Counted from the first letter of the stretch, positions 12,948-24,799 are shown. The stretch: DNA of 64,000 nucleotides from Pseudisothecium myosuroides (GCA_951799445.1 OX637295.1:21266001-21330000), one strand, 5' to 3'. Translations and numbers: made by a program. The notes: generated by a model from the letters alone, not told the origin.

Positions 12948-13257
12948 ATGGCGAATTTCATTAAAATGGCGGTATTCTGCTAAATTGGCACTTTTAGCAG
13001 TTCAGACCGCCCAGTCTGAACTGTTTTTTCTGTCCCATAATCTATACCGGTACTAGATTTTTGAAATCTACATTCGTCCTAGATATCTGAAATCTATACC
13101 AATCTTAGATTTTTCAGACTGTTGGGTCTCATAACTATGTTAGTCCTAGATTTTTGAAATCTAAAACTGCCCTAGATGTTAGCAATGTATACTTGACCTA
13201 GATGTCAGGGTATAAAAATGGCACATGGAATACCGCCATTTTAATGAAATTCGCCAT
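12948..13257. mobile_element. 310-bp inverted-repeat element (MITE) with GTAG flanks
   Basis: Begins ATGGCGAATTTCATTAAAAT and ends with the exact inverse ATTTTAATGAAATTCGCCAT; the inverted repeat is about 30 bp. Both sides are flanked by GTAG (12944-12947 and 13258-13261), a candidate 4-bp target duplication. The inside holds a loosely repeated CTAGATTTTTGAAATCTA motif in three to four variants. No coding content; superfamily unknown. Confidence 0.85.
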
Positions 13258-13277
13258 GTAGTAAGAAAAATGAAACT

Positions 13278-14203
13278 TTAACAAGTTCTAAGGTCTTTTT
13301 AGAAAAAATCAAAAACCATGCAAAATTTATAATTTTATTGTAAAGAGTATAGAAGCGTGAAAATTGTTTTTTTTCATATTTAATTGTAGGATCTTGCATT
13401 AGACTAGTCTAAAAATATTTGGAAGAAATTTCAAAAAATTTGCTTGAATATATTGCAAGATATATATTCATTTAAAGTGAAAAAAAGCATAGTTTTTTGC
13501 TCCTTGTTTAGCTAGATTTTTTTGCTTTGATGCTTCTTAACTTAAAAGTTTAACACTACTAATTTTGAATTTTGAAGTTGAAGGATTGAGTTGAAAGTTA
13601 AGGAATTAAAATTCAATAAACACTTAATTTTCATTCTTAAGAAAATTGTTATACATAAATATAGATACAAGAAAGAAGAAAAATTGAAATCGTTACTAAA
13701 ATGTAAGATGGAATTGAAATACACTAATTCCAACAATGAGACCGTTCTAGAAAGCAAACTAAACTTTGTGAAACCTTTTTATCTTGGAAAATTGTGAAAA
13801 TGGAGTTTAAAAATGAATCCTACAAAACATTTTTGAAGAAGATGCTATAAGTGCCTGACAAACAAGACTCTCCATAACTTTTTCATCACTAGTCTAAGTG
13901 GAATGAATCAAAACTTTTTATGTAGGCAAAAGTTTTTTTAATGAGAACCAAATTTCAAAAAATGTATTTTCAGTTTTTATGATTAATATTGCGTTGCTCA
14001 ATGAAATGCTTTTTAAGCTTAGGCTAGCATAAATTTTGCTCTCAGGTACCAATTCAAATAGAAATTATATCACTCTAAAGCTAATATATATTAGGCTATC
14101 TTCAAAAAAAGTTTCAAAAAATCACGTCAAAAAGCAAGATCATAGTAGCCTATTCAAACCTTTAAGTATTCCGTGAAGGGACATTTGAGGCTTTGGGGGT
14201 TAA
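13278..14203 (+). mobile_element. TTAA-flanked element, copy 2 (926 bp, diverged)
   Basis: Starts TTAACAAGTTCTAAGGTC and ends GAGGCTTTGGGGGTTAA. Internal blocks match copy 1 in order: TGTAGGATCTTGCAT, ATATTGCAAGATATA, AATTCCAACAATGAGACCG and GAAGATGCTATAAGTGCC. Terminal repeats carry several mutations, so this is an older insertion. Confidence 0.75.
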
Positions 14204-16059
14204 AGTCACAGAAGTAGATTTGAAGCTATAAATAATTTGACATCCCTATGTTCGGCTCCTTTCATTCTCTATGAATCAAATCTCTAGCCATCTAAATACT
14301 CTCCCTTCACTCAAGATGATTGTTTGAAGTTTTCCCTATTAAATTGGATTGATCATTCTTTTGGTCATATTATAATTTTATAATTCCAAATATTTTTACA
14401 CCTTTATAAGTTATATACATTACAAATTAAAAAATTTTAAAAGAATAAAATTCAAAAAATAAATTATTATATCTCATAAATTCATAATTTTATAAATCTT
14501 CAAAAATAAAACAAAACAAAGATTTAAGATATGTAGCTAATAAATTTATAAACCATATTAATAAAATGCAATTTTAAGAAGAAAAATAGTTTCCATATTT
14601 ATAGCTTATGAATATCTAAATTTTTTTTAACATTTCAAAATTCCAATATTTTTAATCCGTCGTTGTTTGAAGCTCAGAGAGAAGCAAAGTCCTACTTTGA
14701 TTTATACTATAACATTTTGCACTTCAATACATACCCATGGTGAAAATATCAAAATTTTATATGTGTTTTTTATTTGTAACGTATTTGCTTATTCTTTAAA
14801 AAAACTATGATAATTTCAAATCTTTATCAAAAAATTGAAAATTTGATGGACCATTGAAGACATGTGAAAATATGAACATTCAACAATTTATAGAAAAAAT
14901 TGTAAAAATTAGTTCATTCATTGAGGCAAAATCAACATAGTTATTATAAAGTGAAGAGTTTTGATTACATCGTTATAGCTACTTCATCTTGAATCCGTAA
15001 AGGATGTGTATATGACCACTCTTATGAACTTCAAACTCCTCTCTATAGTGGAAGCACTCAAAAATGTCAAAATTAGCAATTCAACACAGTTGGAGGCACT
15101 TTTGTAAATATATAATTTTTATAGTATTAGCAAGTAAAAATGATGAATATTAAAAAAAAAATAGATTTTTTGGATGTGGTATGTAATTTCTATAATTTTT
15201 TTAAGTGACAGCTCACTAGACCACTGAAATTGTTCCATATGTGGATCCAAAACTAAAATCTACAAAAATCAGTAATCAACAAATGAGAATTAGGTATGTG
15301 TCCTTCAAATGCGTTAGTGAATAAGAGCTAAGCATTTCAACGACACATTAATGGTAGGTCTAGAAACAGATTTAGTAACAATCTAGATACAGGAATGGGA
15401 ACAACGACACTAATGGATGTTCCTACGCATCTTTATTTGAATGAAATTTTTTCACTTGTTATTTTCAAAGATGAAATTGCAAATCTTCTATAAGTCAAAA
15501 GATCTCCAATTTTTTTGTAAGGATTTGAACTTATTATAAATTTTGGATTATAAAAGAAAAAAAACATATCAAATAGGAAAAACATTTTTAAAAATCTGAA
15601 ATTTTCTCCATATTTGTACACATTTATAGTATGAAACATTGTGGTGCAATCAATTAGAGGAATCATTTTTAAATTAGAAATCAACACTCCATAATTATAG
15701 GCTCAAAGTTCAAATTGCAATTTAAAAATGTAAATTTTAGGAATTCTTTTAGGAGTAACTAGACTTGATGGGCTTCATTTCATTAGCAATCTCAAATTTT
15801 ACAAATTTCACTTCTTATGGCTAAAATATAAATCAAGAAAATAGCAAAAATTGTCAAAAATACATTATCTAGTGATCCATAGATTTGTCATTTTTTTATA
15901 TAGTAAAGAAACAAATATCAAAAGCACCTATCACATTTCATTGAATTTTTGTCCTAAAGACTTCTCCCTCAAAAGAAATTGGATAAAAAACTATTTATTT
16001 CCATCCTTTAGACCTCCTTGAAATCATCCAAATAACACAATGTCCTAAGTCTCAAAAGT
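14204..16059. other. AT-rich intergenic sequence
   Basis: No gene is recognised. The part around 14670-14890 resembles dispersed family D (ACATACCCATGGTGAAAATAT followed by a GAAGACATGTGA-like block), but weakly. Confidence 0.4.
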
Positions 16060-16640
16060 TTGAGTGTTAAAACACCTACAGTTCCACCAATTGGTATTGC
16101 ATAATTTTACTCTAAAGTTCTATTGTTCCTTTGGAGACAATAGGCTCCTATGGTCTCAATTTTCATTGTAATATTTTTTTTTTTTTTGAAGATAGGAAAA
16201 CACATTAGCTTTGGGGAATATAATTTTCATTTCAACTAGTACTTGGAGGAAAAAGTTATGTCTATAATCCATTTTTTTGCAATGCACTAATTAAATTAAA
16301 AATTATATTCCCCTAAAGCTAGTCAAGCGAGGTGAAAAAAGGCTTTTTTTTCCTAAGCACCTTCCTTAATTAACTTTTTCTTTCAAGCACTCATTGAAAT
16401 TTTCCTAGAGAAAAAGTTATATTCCAAATGAGCAGCACAAAAAATGTCACAGAAAATCAAAATCAAATTTTAAAATTTAGTATCTCATAAAAAGCATTTT
16501 TGTTTCCACGGAAAGATTTGATTCATTCTATTTGGACTAGTGTTTTAAAAGTTATGGACAAGCTATCTTGTTTCTAGGCCAATCTAAGCATCTTCTTAAA
16601 AAAATGTTGTTAAAATTTTGTCATTGAGGTATTGTTGACT
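16060..16640 (-). mobile_element. Degraded TTAA-family element, copy 3 (partial)
   Basis: Read on the minus strand it matches the 3' half of copy 1: AAGATGCTTAGATTGGCC, TGTCCATAACTTTTAAAAC and the TTAGCTTTGGGGAATATAA counterpart on plus. Neither terminal repeat is clean, so the exact ends are not known. Confidence 0.55.
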
Positions 16641-17937
16641 CTTATATGAAGGATCCTAAAAATAATTTATTGAAAGGCTATTGCCATAGATCACCTTGTA
16701 GTACATTCTATGAGCCTTATTGCCCCCTTATTCTTGATTATTGTTTAGGTATGAAAATGATCTTTTTTAATAAAAATTTTGTATTTAGTTTCTACTTCAA
16801 TTTTAAATTGTACAAATCTCCTAAAATTAGATATTCTGTTGCAATTTGAATTGTGGACCAGGAGCCAACATTTTGTAAGTTTTATGACTATAAAATGATA
16901 AGGGAATTTGATTACACCATGATGTTCTTTATAATATTATAATATCCGTTAGAGTAAAATTTCAAATATTTTAGACATATTTTATATGTGATGAATTTCT
17001 TTTCTTTTTCTTCAAGAAATCACAACGATTTCAACTCCTCAAAAAACAACTTTTGAATTTTTTTTATGACTAATAGAAGACATGTGATTTCATCTCTGAA
17101 AATAAAGTTGCAAAATAGAACACACAAGCACAAGGTGGTAAAGTGCACAATGGAACACTAAAGAGAAAGTCATCTAATCCTTAAACGTTGAATTGGTCAC
17201 CGTGGAAATCATCCTTTTTGGTACCTTGTGAATCATTTGCTTAAAAAAACCAAGAACACTCATTAGAAGTCAAACTAGTGTGCAAGACTTCTCCTTTTCA
17301 CAAAAAATTCCAAAGATAAACATCTACAATTCTGTGTCTTACATAGAAGGATTCTTTATCATAGAGTAAAGCAAAAGTTATGACTAAAATTCACAATGCC
17401 CTACAATATGTGACAAAAAATAGTGCAAGTGATTCTTGTAATCGTCCTATTATATAGTATTAACATAGTGAATTCTAGCCCCAATCTGCCTACAACTTCA
17501 TGTAGTGATCACACTCTTGATAGAAAACCTTTTGTGACTATTTTCAACATTTGGGTGTGAACAACCACAACATTATGACTAAATTGTACAATGTTAAGTA
17601 GATAAAATGGATTCTACTTGGTTGTGACATACCATTAAATAGTTGCAACCTAACATTCACAAACTATCATAAATACTACCCAATAACCATGTTACAGACA
17701 CTTTGTTGTATCATTCAATGAATTTTGTATAATATGGAATACAATTAGATTGAATTGGTATGGACACCCTATTGTACCTTTGAATATGGTGGTACAATTA
17801 CTTTTCCAAAATCAAATTACAATATAGAGATAACTACTTTAAAAAATTTAATCATATGATATCTCACATTGGTAGATCATATTTTGTCACTTAATGGGGA
17901 ATATTTCAATACTAAAGATTTGCATATGGATGCTTTC
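16641..17937. other. AT-rich repeats upstream of the palindrome
   Basis: Contains a family D copy (about 16860-17110; its TGGTGAAAATTTC-type and GAAGACATGTGATTTCATC blocks recur near 36200-36320 and 62460-62570) and a family G copy (about 17165-17345, related to 26925-27300). No gene is recognised. Confidence 0.45.
17165..17345 (+). repeat. Dispersed repeat family G, copy without insertion
   Basis: Colinear with 26925-27300: GTGAATCATTTGCTTAAAA, CTCATTAGAAGTCAAAC, TTCACAAAAAATTCCAA and CAATTCTGTGTCTTACA. It lacks the 190-bp insertion present in the other copy at 27031-27222, so it records the empty site. Confidence 0.7.
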
Positions 17938-18151
17938 TACATATCTATGTACTCAAAATTTTAAATCCATCAACAATACTTTTCAAACAATTATTAAATT
18001 AAACAAGTCACCAAAAATGGAATCTTGTTTTTTTTAAGATTGAAATTTGGTGTGCTTGATTGGCATTGCTTAAGATTTGAATTTTAATTATGCAAGGAAA
18101 AAAATGCCAATTGTATTCTACATAGAAACAAACTTCCTTGAATGATACAAT

Positions 18152-18369
18152 CACTAGAAGAAAACTGCGTTACATTCCCCGAAAATGCGTCAACTTGTTT
18201 TCGTTGAATTCATGTTTCAAAACGAAGTGCAAAAGCCAAAAAACGCAGTTTTCTGCGTTTTCCTGCGTTTTTCGTGTTTTGACTGCGTTTTGACTGCCTT
18301 TTGAAACGGGAACTCAACAAAAACAAGGTGACGCGTTTTCAAGGAATTTAACACAGTTTTCTTCTAGTG
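18152..18369. mobile_element. 218-bp CACTA-type MITE
   Basis: Ends CACTAGAAGAAAACTG and CAGTTTTCTTCTAGTG are exact inverted repeats. They resemble the CACTAC-AAGAAA termini common in plant CACTA (En/Spm) elements, known family knowledge. The inside has repeated TGCGTTTT motifs. The element is absent at the matching point of the right arm (about 33555-33565), so it inserted after the duplication. The expected 3-bp target duplication is not perfect; AT flanks both sides. Confidence 0.8.
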
Positions 18370-18738
18370 ATTAGTGTGTCCGTAATATGGTTGTCAGCTA
18401 CTGCAAATAAACTGTTGTAGAACCATTTGACCACAACCATTTTATTTATAAATGCATATCAAGACATCTGAGTGTAGATGCAACTACAACAAGTCATCTT
18501 CTTGCCAAGTTCAAAGCATCAACCCTAACTCACCAACCAAATACAACAAACATGTAAAATGTTTGATTTTCTATTTCCAAAAACAAATCATTCAAACTTG
18601 GCTTGCTACTAGTGCCAAGATCCACTGCTTCACAATCCTTCCCTTCAACTAGTAACCTCAGTCCAATCATCTAGTGCAATAAACAATAAGCCAAACACAC
18701 AAAAGTTAATTAGTCAACGCCACCATGCGTTCCATCAT

Positions 18739-19866
18739 CTACTTTGCTTTCTTCTCCATCCTCACCATCATTGCATGGTGAACAAGCGTATTCTTCATTT
18801 CACGAACTTCGCGAATGAAGCTCTCAACATCTTTTTCCACTTGTTCCAAACTAGCTTGCCGTGCATCTAGCACTTCAAGTCTTGCACCATCCAAGGGACC
18901 TTCTAGCCACGAACTCACGACTTGCGCAGCTCTTTGTTTCAAATTGTAAAACATCTCTTCGGCTGGATACAAGTCTCTGTTTTCTCGCTCTCTACGTTGC
19001 TCAATCTCGTTCCATTCAAGTTCCATCAATATGGCCTCTTTCTCAATGAATACTCCCTCAAGGATGACTTGAGCATCAAGTAAGTACTTAAGAGCTTTTA
19101 ACCTGAGTAGTTCGGTTATTGAGAGCATACTAGGATGAAGTTCATCACGTAAAGTGGTGTCAACCATTGGAGTCTCTTCCTTGGACTCTAGAACCTCATC
19201 TGTTGGAATGCAATCTACATTCGCTTCTTTTGGAAGGCTTGAATCAACAAGCTCTTCGGTCTCTTCTCCAAAGTGTTCATCCTCTTCTGCTTGATACATC
19301 TCTTCATCCTCTCTTGCTAAATTGTTCTCTTGATGAGGCGATTGATTGAAATCCAATGGACATGACTCTCCACCTTCCCCCTCATTCTCATCCTCACTCC
19401 CATCTAGATCCTCATCCTCAACCTTCATTTCACTCTCAATTTCCTCCATTTCCTCATCGGTTTCCTCTTCGGAGTTGTCAATTTCCTCCTCCTCCTCAAC
19501 GTCCTCTGTTGATTTGCGCTTCCTACTAGAACTCGTATTTCTCTGTGTTAACCTTCCCAATCCACTACTCTCCCCAATCTCTGCACCTTCAGCTTCAAGA
19601 TTGTTAGTCTTGGTTCTTGCTGTGACCTTTTTGATTTTGTTCTTGGGCTTTCTATATGATTCTCTCAACTTTCCTCCAAGGGTGAATAAGCACTTGCAAC
19701 CGTTACAAAAATACCGGGGTTGATCACGCTTCCTGTTGTTGAAATACCGCATCATGACGTCCTTTGACCGACACTCAGGACGAGAACATTCTCTTTCTAC
19801 GTTGTCCAAGATGCTTTTGGGAATCAACTTCTCCAAATCCGGTCGAGCCCGGCAAGTAGGTTCCAT
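18739..19866 (-). CDS. Dof-like zinc-finger protein, left copy (375 aa)
   Basis: The finger is at residues 27-57: Cys27, Cys32, Cys54, Cys57, with RYFNN and QPRYFCNGC between and GGKLRESY after. This matches a plant Dof DNA-binding domain (CX2CX21CX2C), a family that binds AAAG-type promoter sites in the nucleus. The first Cys pair here is spaced X4 instead of X2, and the usual Trp after the fourth Cys is replaced (CLFTLGG). A Lys/Arg-rich segment (70-120) and a strongly acidic Glu/Asp run (about 122-175) follow, then a charged helical C-terminal half, probably coiled coil. The C terminus ends at a TAG where the right copy has CAG, losing 11 residues. A 276-bp leader intron (20156-19881) is proposed. 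AAAG-binding is inference because of the altered spacing. Confidence 0.82.
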   Translation of the reverse strand: MEPTCRARPDLEKLIPKSILDNVERECSRPECRSKDVMMRYFNNRKRDQPRYFCNGCKCLFTLGGKLRESYRKPKNKIKKVTARTKTNNLEAEGAEIGESSGLGRLTQRNTSSSRKRKSTEDVEEEEEIDNSEEETDEEMEEIESEMKVEDEDLDGSEDENEGEGGESCPLDFNQSPHQENNLAREDEEMYQAEEDEHFGEETEELVDSSLPKEANVDCIPTDEVLESKEETPMVDTTLRDELHPSMLSITELLRLKALKYLLDAQVILEGVFIEKEAILMELEWNEIEQRRERENRDLYPAEEMFYNLKQRAAQVVSSWLEGPLDGARLEVLDARQASLEQVEKDVESFIREVREMKNTLVHHAMMVRMEKKAK

Positions 19867-20162
19867 GGTGTATACTTTTCCTAAATCCGGTAGAGAATCA
19901 ATGAGATCATTTATTAGAAAACATGATTAAATTAGCTAACATTTGTTGTTAAAATGAGCTACATACCACTATAAGATCATGAAATGGAATTATTGGCAAC
20001 TACACCTCCTCAAGAAGAAACCATTTAAGGCTTACAAGTAATCAATCTAGTATCTAGGAATTGAAAATATGGATTACTCATTACTAATATTGTTTCCTTT
20101 CAAAACATACTATCGAATAATCTAAAATGAAAGTTGAACTTGCAAAAATTGCTTACCAACTT

Positions 20163-20414
20163 TTAATAGGTAGATGTTTCAAGAGTTGACAAAGTTGAAG
20201 TAGTTCGCTTGATAGAAAGACGAGGAAAATACCTAACAAAATGAATAAACATTTCAAAATCAATAGGATCCAATAAGACAAGACCGCTTATGATGATCAA
20301 CTCCCAAACTTGGCAATGACAACATGAACAAATTAGATGACAATTCAAGTAGTTCCCAATGGATTCAAATCCTATCTTGCTAAAATATACTTGCTTGAAA
20401 TAATACATATACAA
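20163..20414 (-). CDS. Upstream ORF in leader exon of left Dof-like gene (83 aa)
   Basis: An 83-codon frame in the proposed 5' leader exon. The same frame is kept in the right arm at 31550-31801 with about six amino-acid changes. Its TAA lies two codons before a conserved GTAAGC donor (exon end at 20157). After splicing to 19880 it would be in the same frame as the main ORF, separated by that single stop. It could be a regulatory upstream ORF or a decayed N-terminal exon. No domain is recognised. Confidence 0.4.
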   Translation of the reverse strand: MYMYYFKQVYFSKIGFESIGNYLNCHLICSCCHCQVWELIIISGLVLLDPIDFEMFIHFVRYFPRLSIKRTTSTLSTLETSTY

Positions 20415-20724
20415 TGTATACCTTCTAAGAAAACAAGTTTTCTAGCAACTAGAGATTATTTTAATTTAGTAGCATGCCTTCATGGAAAAGCAATATTAAA
20501 ACATGAACTCTAGCACAAACCAAGTCTTTTTATTTACACCACTATCAACTTGCTAGTTCCACCAACATCCACACTATCCTTCACCTATATCAACCTTCAC
20601 ACTATCCTCACCTTGAAATACATAAACTGGCCGCTCAATGCAACTCTAAGTTCTTCCTAGAACAACATGGTAATGGGAGAAGTGTGGCTTCTAGTTAACT
20701 ATATAGGTCTTGGAAAAACTAGTC

Positions 20725-20860
20725 TCGTTGGTTGGATAACTAGTGATGCGTGTCTCGATGGTTGGATAACTAATGATGCATGTCTCGATGGTTGGAATTA
20801 CTTGATCTTGTGTACTTAGTAGTGTTGGATAGAAATACTAGTCTCGATGGTTGGAATTAT
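20725..20860. repeat. 30-bp minisatellite in left arm
   Basis: About three to four imperfect units of the type TCTCGATGGTTGGATAACTA followed by ATGATGCATG. The right arm has more copies (31100-31255, inverted), so copy number has changed since duplication. A single unit in the opposite orientation occurs at 22362-22432. Confidence 0.8.
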
Positions 20861-21378
20861 ATGATCATGTTTGCTTCATCAATTGGATGAAATCCATGAA
20901 TTCTAAATTCTTCCATATATATAAATGGATAATTTTAATTTACCAAAAGAATTGTATTTGCTAATTTATAGTCCTTAATAGAATAGTCTTGATAGATGGG
21001 TACTAATAATGTATGTCTCTTTGATTGTATAGGATCACAAGATAGAAATGCAAGCCTAAGTAAGTATGGAGAATCACATGCTAATACTATTTGTTTTTTG
21101 ATGGGATGGAATCATTCAATTAGATGAACCAATTGCCATGAAAATCTTTTACACATGGCATTGGTGCCACCATATGGAAATGCATAACAACAAACAATCA
21201 ATGTCTATCTTATATTATCAATCTCTTTGTGCTTGCAATAGAAATACTTAAGGAACCCAAAAGAATCCTACAAGTCATTGGTGTAGAAAATTCACATTAT
21301 TATTGCCTTGACCACTAGATTTCTTGTTGTAAATGTTGAATATCCAAATGCAACAATGAACTTGGCAAATTATATTCC

Positions 21379-22309
21379 TCAAACCCTTAAAGGACCAAAC
21401 TGCGTTTTTTTGGCATTAAAGCAATTTTTTTGTAGACGGAAATTTTAATTTTTTTCTTTGAAATTTTTACACTCATGTACCCGAGGAGTAGCTTTAAGGC
21501 CCAATAGTTTTCACATTTTTTGACTACATGGTTAAAAAGTTATTGTATGATATGTAATTCTCATTGCTTGGCAGGTAGCTCAAAATTCTAAGATAATCAA
21601 TTTTTTATGAAATAAAAATTTGAAATTGGTTTTCTAGATTTATATATAAATCTGAAGCTTTGAATCATTCCATTTTGATTAATGAAAGGAAAGTTATGAG
21701 GAATTTTACTTTGCGGATAGTTATGGAATCTCTACTCTAAAATAAACTTTGAAGTCCTTTATTTATCTCAATTTTCAATATTTTTGACAAAAAAATAAAA
21801 GCATTGGGTGTAGATTGTGTATTACAATATTAAAACCATTGGGATTGGAATTTTTCAATTCATAACTAAATTCTTAACAATTTAGTGTTTTGAATAGTTT
21901 TCTACTTTTTTCTAGTTACTATTTTTTTCCTATGTCAATGTTGTACAATTCCAAATGGTTTAAAAAAAATTCCGCATGTAGGCAACTTGCCTTGAAGAAT
22001 GAATCCAAATTATTACAACCATTTTGAATATTTTTTTATACAAATGTGACCTTGTAAAGTGCAGCTGCCTGGTTTTTCATAGGGCCAAAAAAAAAAGATT
22101 TTTGTCAATTAATTCAATTGCTAATATCTTGCAATCTATAGGATGGAAATTTATGAAATTTTTTCACATCTTCTCAAACCCGTGTACTACAAGATCCTAT
22201 GGTTACATGTATTTAAAAATGTTTTTTTCTATAATTTGATACTTATACTAGAAATAACAGTTTTGGAGCATTTTTGATAAAAACATAGTAAAAAACCTTT
22301 AGGAGTTAA
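21379..22309 (-). mobile_element. TTAA-flanked element, copy 4, reverse orientation
   Basis: Left end is TCAAACCCTTAAAGGACCAA (degenerate TTAA); right end is AAACCTTTAGGAGTTAA. On the minus strand it matches copy 1, for example the ATCTTGCAATCTATAGGATG and ACAAGATCCTATGGTTAC blocks on plus. Its left end coincides with the inner end of the left palindrome arm, so the insertion marks or caused the loss of arm homology here. Confidence 0.75.
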
Positions 22310-22625
22310 ATTTGGAATTGAATGTTACACTATTACAATTCTTAGTTTGCGCTATAATTTCAACCATCAAGACATGCATCATTAGTTATCCAACCAACAA
22401 TACTATTTTTTTCAAGGCCTATATAGTTTGAAATTAGAACTAGCTCAAACAACTTCTAACATTCGTTTGAAAATCATTATATCTTCATTAACAACTCTAT
22501 TTCTTTGAACATTGCTTCATAAATGCTACAAAATGGATCGCATTACATTACCCTTCAAATTTCCCCTTACTAGTATAAATTTGTCTTTCTTACACACATC
22601 CATCCATCCATCCATCCATCCATCC

Positions 22626-22659
<34 letters not shown>

Positions 22660-22694
22660 ATATTTGTCTTTTTCAAAATACAACTAATGTAGAT
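22310..22694. repeat. Minisatellite fragment and (CATC)n/(TATC)n tract
   Basis: 22362-22432 carries one unit of the arm minisatellite (CCATCAAGACATGCATCATT) in right-arm orientation, followed by a CCTATATAGTTTG block that also follows the minisatellite in the right arm. 22597-22656 is a tetranucleotide tract of CATC then TATC. No gene is seen. Confidence 0.75.
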
Positions 22695-23618
22695 TTAACC
22701 CCTAAAGGACCAAGCCATTTTCAGGCTCCAAAACCATTGAAAACTGGCACTTCTGTTGTGATCACTCCCTAAACCAAAAAAAAACTTTTTTTTACAATCT
22801 AACCATAGGATCTTGTACTTCACTTGTCTCAGATCATGTGGTAAAAATTTCAAGAAATTTGACCGTTCCGATTGGAAGATATTAGCATTCAAAGTTGGAA
22901 ATATAAATTTTTTTGAACTGTTTCCTGCAATTTCAGATGACTTTGACGGCCATTTGTGGATTTTTTTTGCACTACACACCATAAAGTTAAATTTTTTTAT
23001 GTTGAACATTTGAGTTGAGAGTTAGGGAAAAAAATTTCAGCATATTAAAACTTGATTTTCACATATAAAAAAACTGTTAAGTAGAAGTAGGTCCAAAATT
23101 GAACGAAACACAAAATCTTTAATAGCTCTTAGGTGGAATTAAAACACCATAATCCCAATGGTGGGATTGTTTTTGCAAACAAACTAAACCTTGTCAAAAA
23201 AAGAAATTGAAAAAAATTGAAAATTGCATTCAAAAATGAATTCTATAAGTTTTTTTTTATGAAGATGCTTAGATTGCCCGAAAAACAAGAATGTCCATAA
23301 CTTTTTCATTCTAAGTCCAACTTGAATGAATCAAAGCTTCAAATGTAGACAAAAACATGATCTTTGAGGAATTTTAAAAAAAAAAAAATCATTTTTTTGT
23401 GGGTTTTTTTTTCTGCCCGACGAACTGCTTTTTTGCTTTAGAATGGCATAACTTTTGCTACCGGGCACCGACTGAAAAAAAAATTATATTTTTAGAAAGC
23501 CAATGTGATTTCCTATCTTCTAAAAAAGTTTAAAAAATCAGGTTAAAATTTCAGGTCGTACGAGCCTGCCTGAAATTCCAAGTGTCCCCCGAGGGGACTT
23601 TGGTCCTTTAGGGGTTAA
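22695..23618 (+). mobile_element. TTAA-flanked element, copy 5 (924 bp)
   Basis: Clean ends: TTAACCCCTAAAGGACCAAG and GGTCCTTTAGGGGTTAA. Internal landmarks match copy 1, including AACCATAGGATCTTG, GTTAAGTAGAAGTAGGTCC and ATGCTTAGATTGCCCGAAAA. Non-coding. The well-kept ends suggest one of the younger copies. Confidence 0.88.
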
Positions 23619-23639
23619 CCTTGGAGCGCGCCAACGTCC

Positions 23640-24170
23640 ATTTTCTGGACGATGAACAGATTCAGATCCTTGTTTCTGTCTCATTCCTGCTTGGATGAAA
23701 GTCATCCTAATTTTTGGTGATACTTTATCAAGTTGTTGTCCTATCCATCGGTTGGATTGGGTGTTACTAGAACATATACATTTCTAAAATTACAAATGTG
23801 GAAGTATGTCAAGTGGTCAATTTGCATTGACTTCAGTTCAAAACTAGATGTGCAAAAATGAGGTCAAAGATGTAAAGGTCACAAAAATTTCAAAAAATCA
23901 CCATATGAAGAGAACCTTATTTCAAATCCATTCCAACAAGTTTTACTCAAAAAATGATAATATTTTACTTGTAATTGAATCTAGAAGGAATTCTGAAATT
24001 TTCTTTTCAAAATTTATAGAAAAAGATTGGTGATAGCATTAGTAGATCTACCCATACGGATAGAATTTAAAAATCAAAATCTACAGCTTTTGTTTGTATA
24101 CCAATTCCAAAATATTCTTCCAAATTGTAGTTTATAATGGTTTTTCTCAAATCGTCAATTTTGGAGATGA
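23640..24170 (+). repeat. Direct repeat, copy 1 (pair with 29890-30432)
   Basis: Shared blocks in the same order: TTGGATGAAAGTCATC, CAAGTTGTTGTCCTATC, GTTACTAGA, AATGTGGAAG, GCAAAAATGAGGT, AGAGAACC, CATTTCAAATCC-type block and TTTTTCTCAAAT. Both copies begin just after a TTAA-family element. No coding function is seen. Confidence 0.8.
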
Positions 24171-24799
24171 ATCCAGACGCTCCAGGGTTAATACAGTTCA
24201 ACAAGAAATAGTCCTCATCAAAAGAATCATAATTCCATGGGTTAGATTCAGGTAGGGACAAAACATAATTAAAATGCATACATAACACTGAATTTTATTG
24301 TCAATATAATTTTGAAGCTTGCCATGTGTATATTATTCTTGTATTCAATGTGTGTTTTTTGAAAGAAATAAAAGCAAGTTTCATTGCAAATAGGTAAAAT
24401 ACAAGACCCATCAGCCACAGGTGGCCTGACCGGGAAACAAGGCTTGTGTTCAATGTTGACCTCTTGATTTGACCATGACACACGGTGATTGTAAAAAGTA
24501 GTTGTACTATTTTTTGTCACACCTTACACATAACATTCAGTAGCCTTCAGAGAGGCTACCTTTTCCTCTCTGGAGTCCTCATCCACGACTTTCATCCCCA
24601 CATAATTAATGTAAGCTTCGGTACCGGGATAGTGACAGTACATTATGGTATGTTCCATTTTCTTTTCTTAATTTTAGGACTAGACATACAAAATTACAAA
24701 TCAACAAATATTTGTAGTGAACAATGTTGGCCAAAAGTCCAATGAGTAATGCACTAATGCATTATTAATATTTGTAATCAATACTTATTTTGGGTAATA
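24171..24799. other. AT-rich sequence, no gene recognised
   Basis: Short open frames on both strands (24067-24288, 24269-24520, 24485-24745) lack recognisable motifs and overlap one another. Confidence 0.35.

Larger units (their letters stand above)
17938..21375. repeat. Left arm of a large inverted repeat (palindrome)
   Basis: Reverse complement of 30525-33768 over its whole length, with small indels and scattered substitutions. The outer limit is ATCTATGTACTCAAAATTTT at about 17943, matching 33750-33768. The inner limit is at the TTGGCAAAT near 21365-21372. The arm carries a Dof-like gene, its upstream exon and a 30-bp minisatellite. Differences between arms are a 218-bp CACTA-type insertion (left only) and minisatellite copy number. 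Gene order and both intron sizes are kept. Confidence 0.9.

Noticed and set aside
19346..19723. Long plus-strand ORF opposite the left Dof-like gene (and 32357-32758 opposite the right)
   Set aside because: Ser/Pro- or Leu/His-rich translation is the antisense shadow of the acidic Glu/Asp codons.
22597..22656. CATC/TATC tract as a telomeric or centromeric repeat
   Set aside because: A simple tetranucleotide microsatellite; plant telomeres use TTTAGGG.
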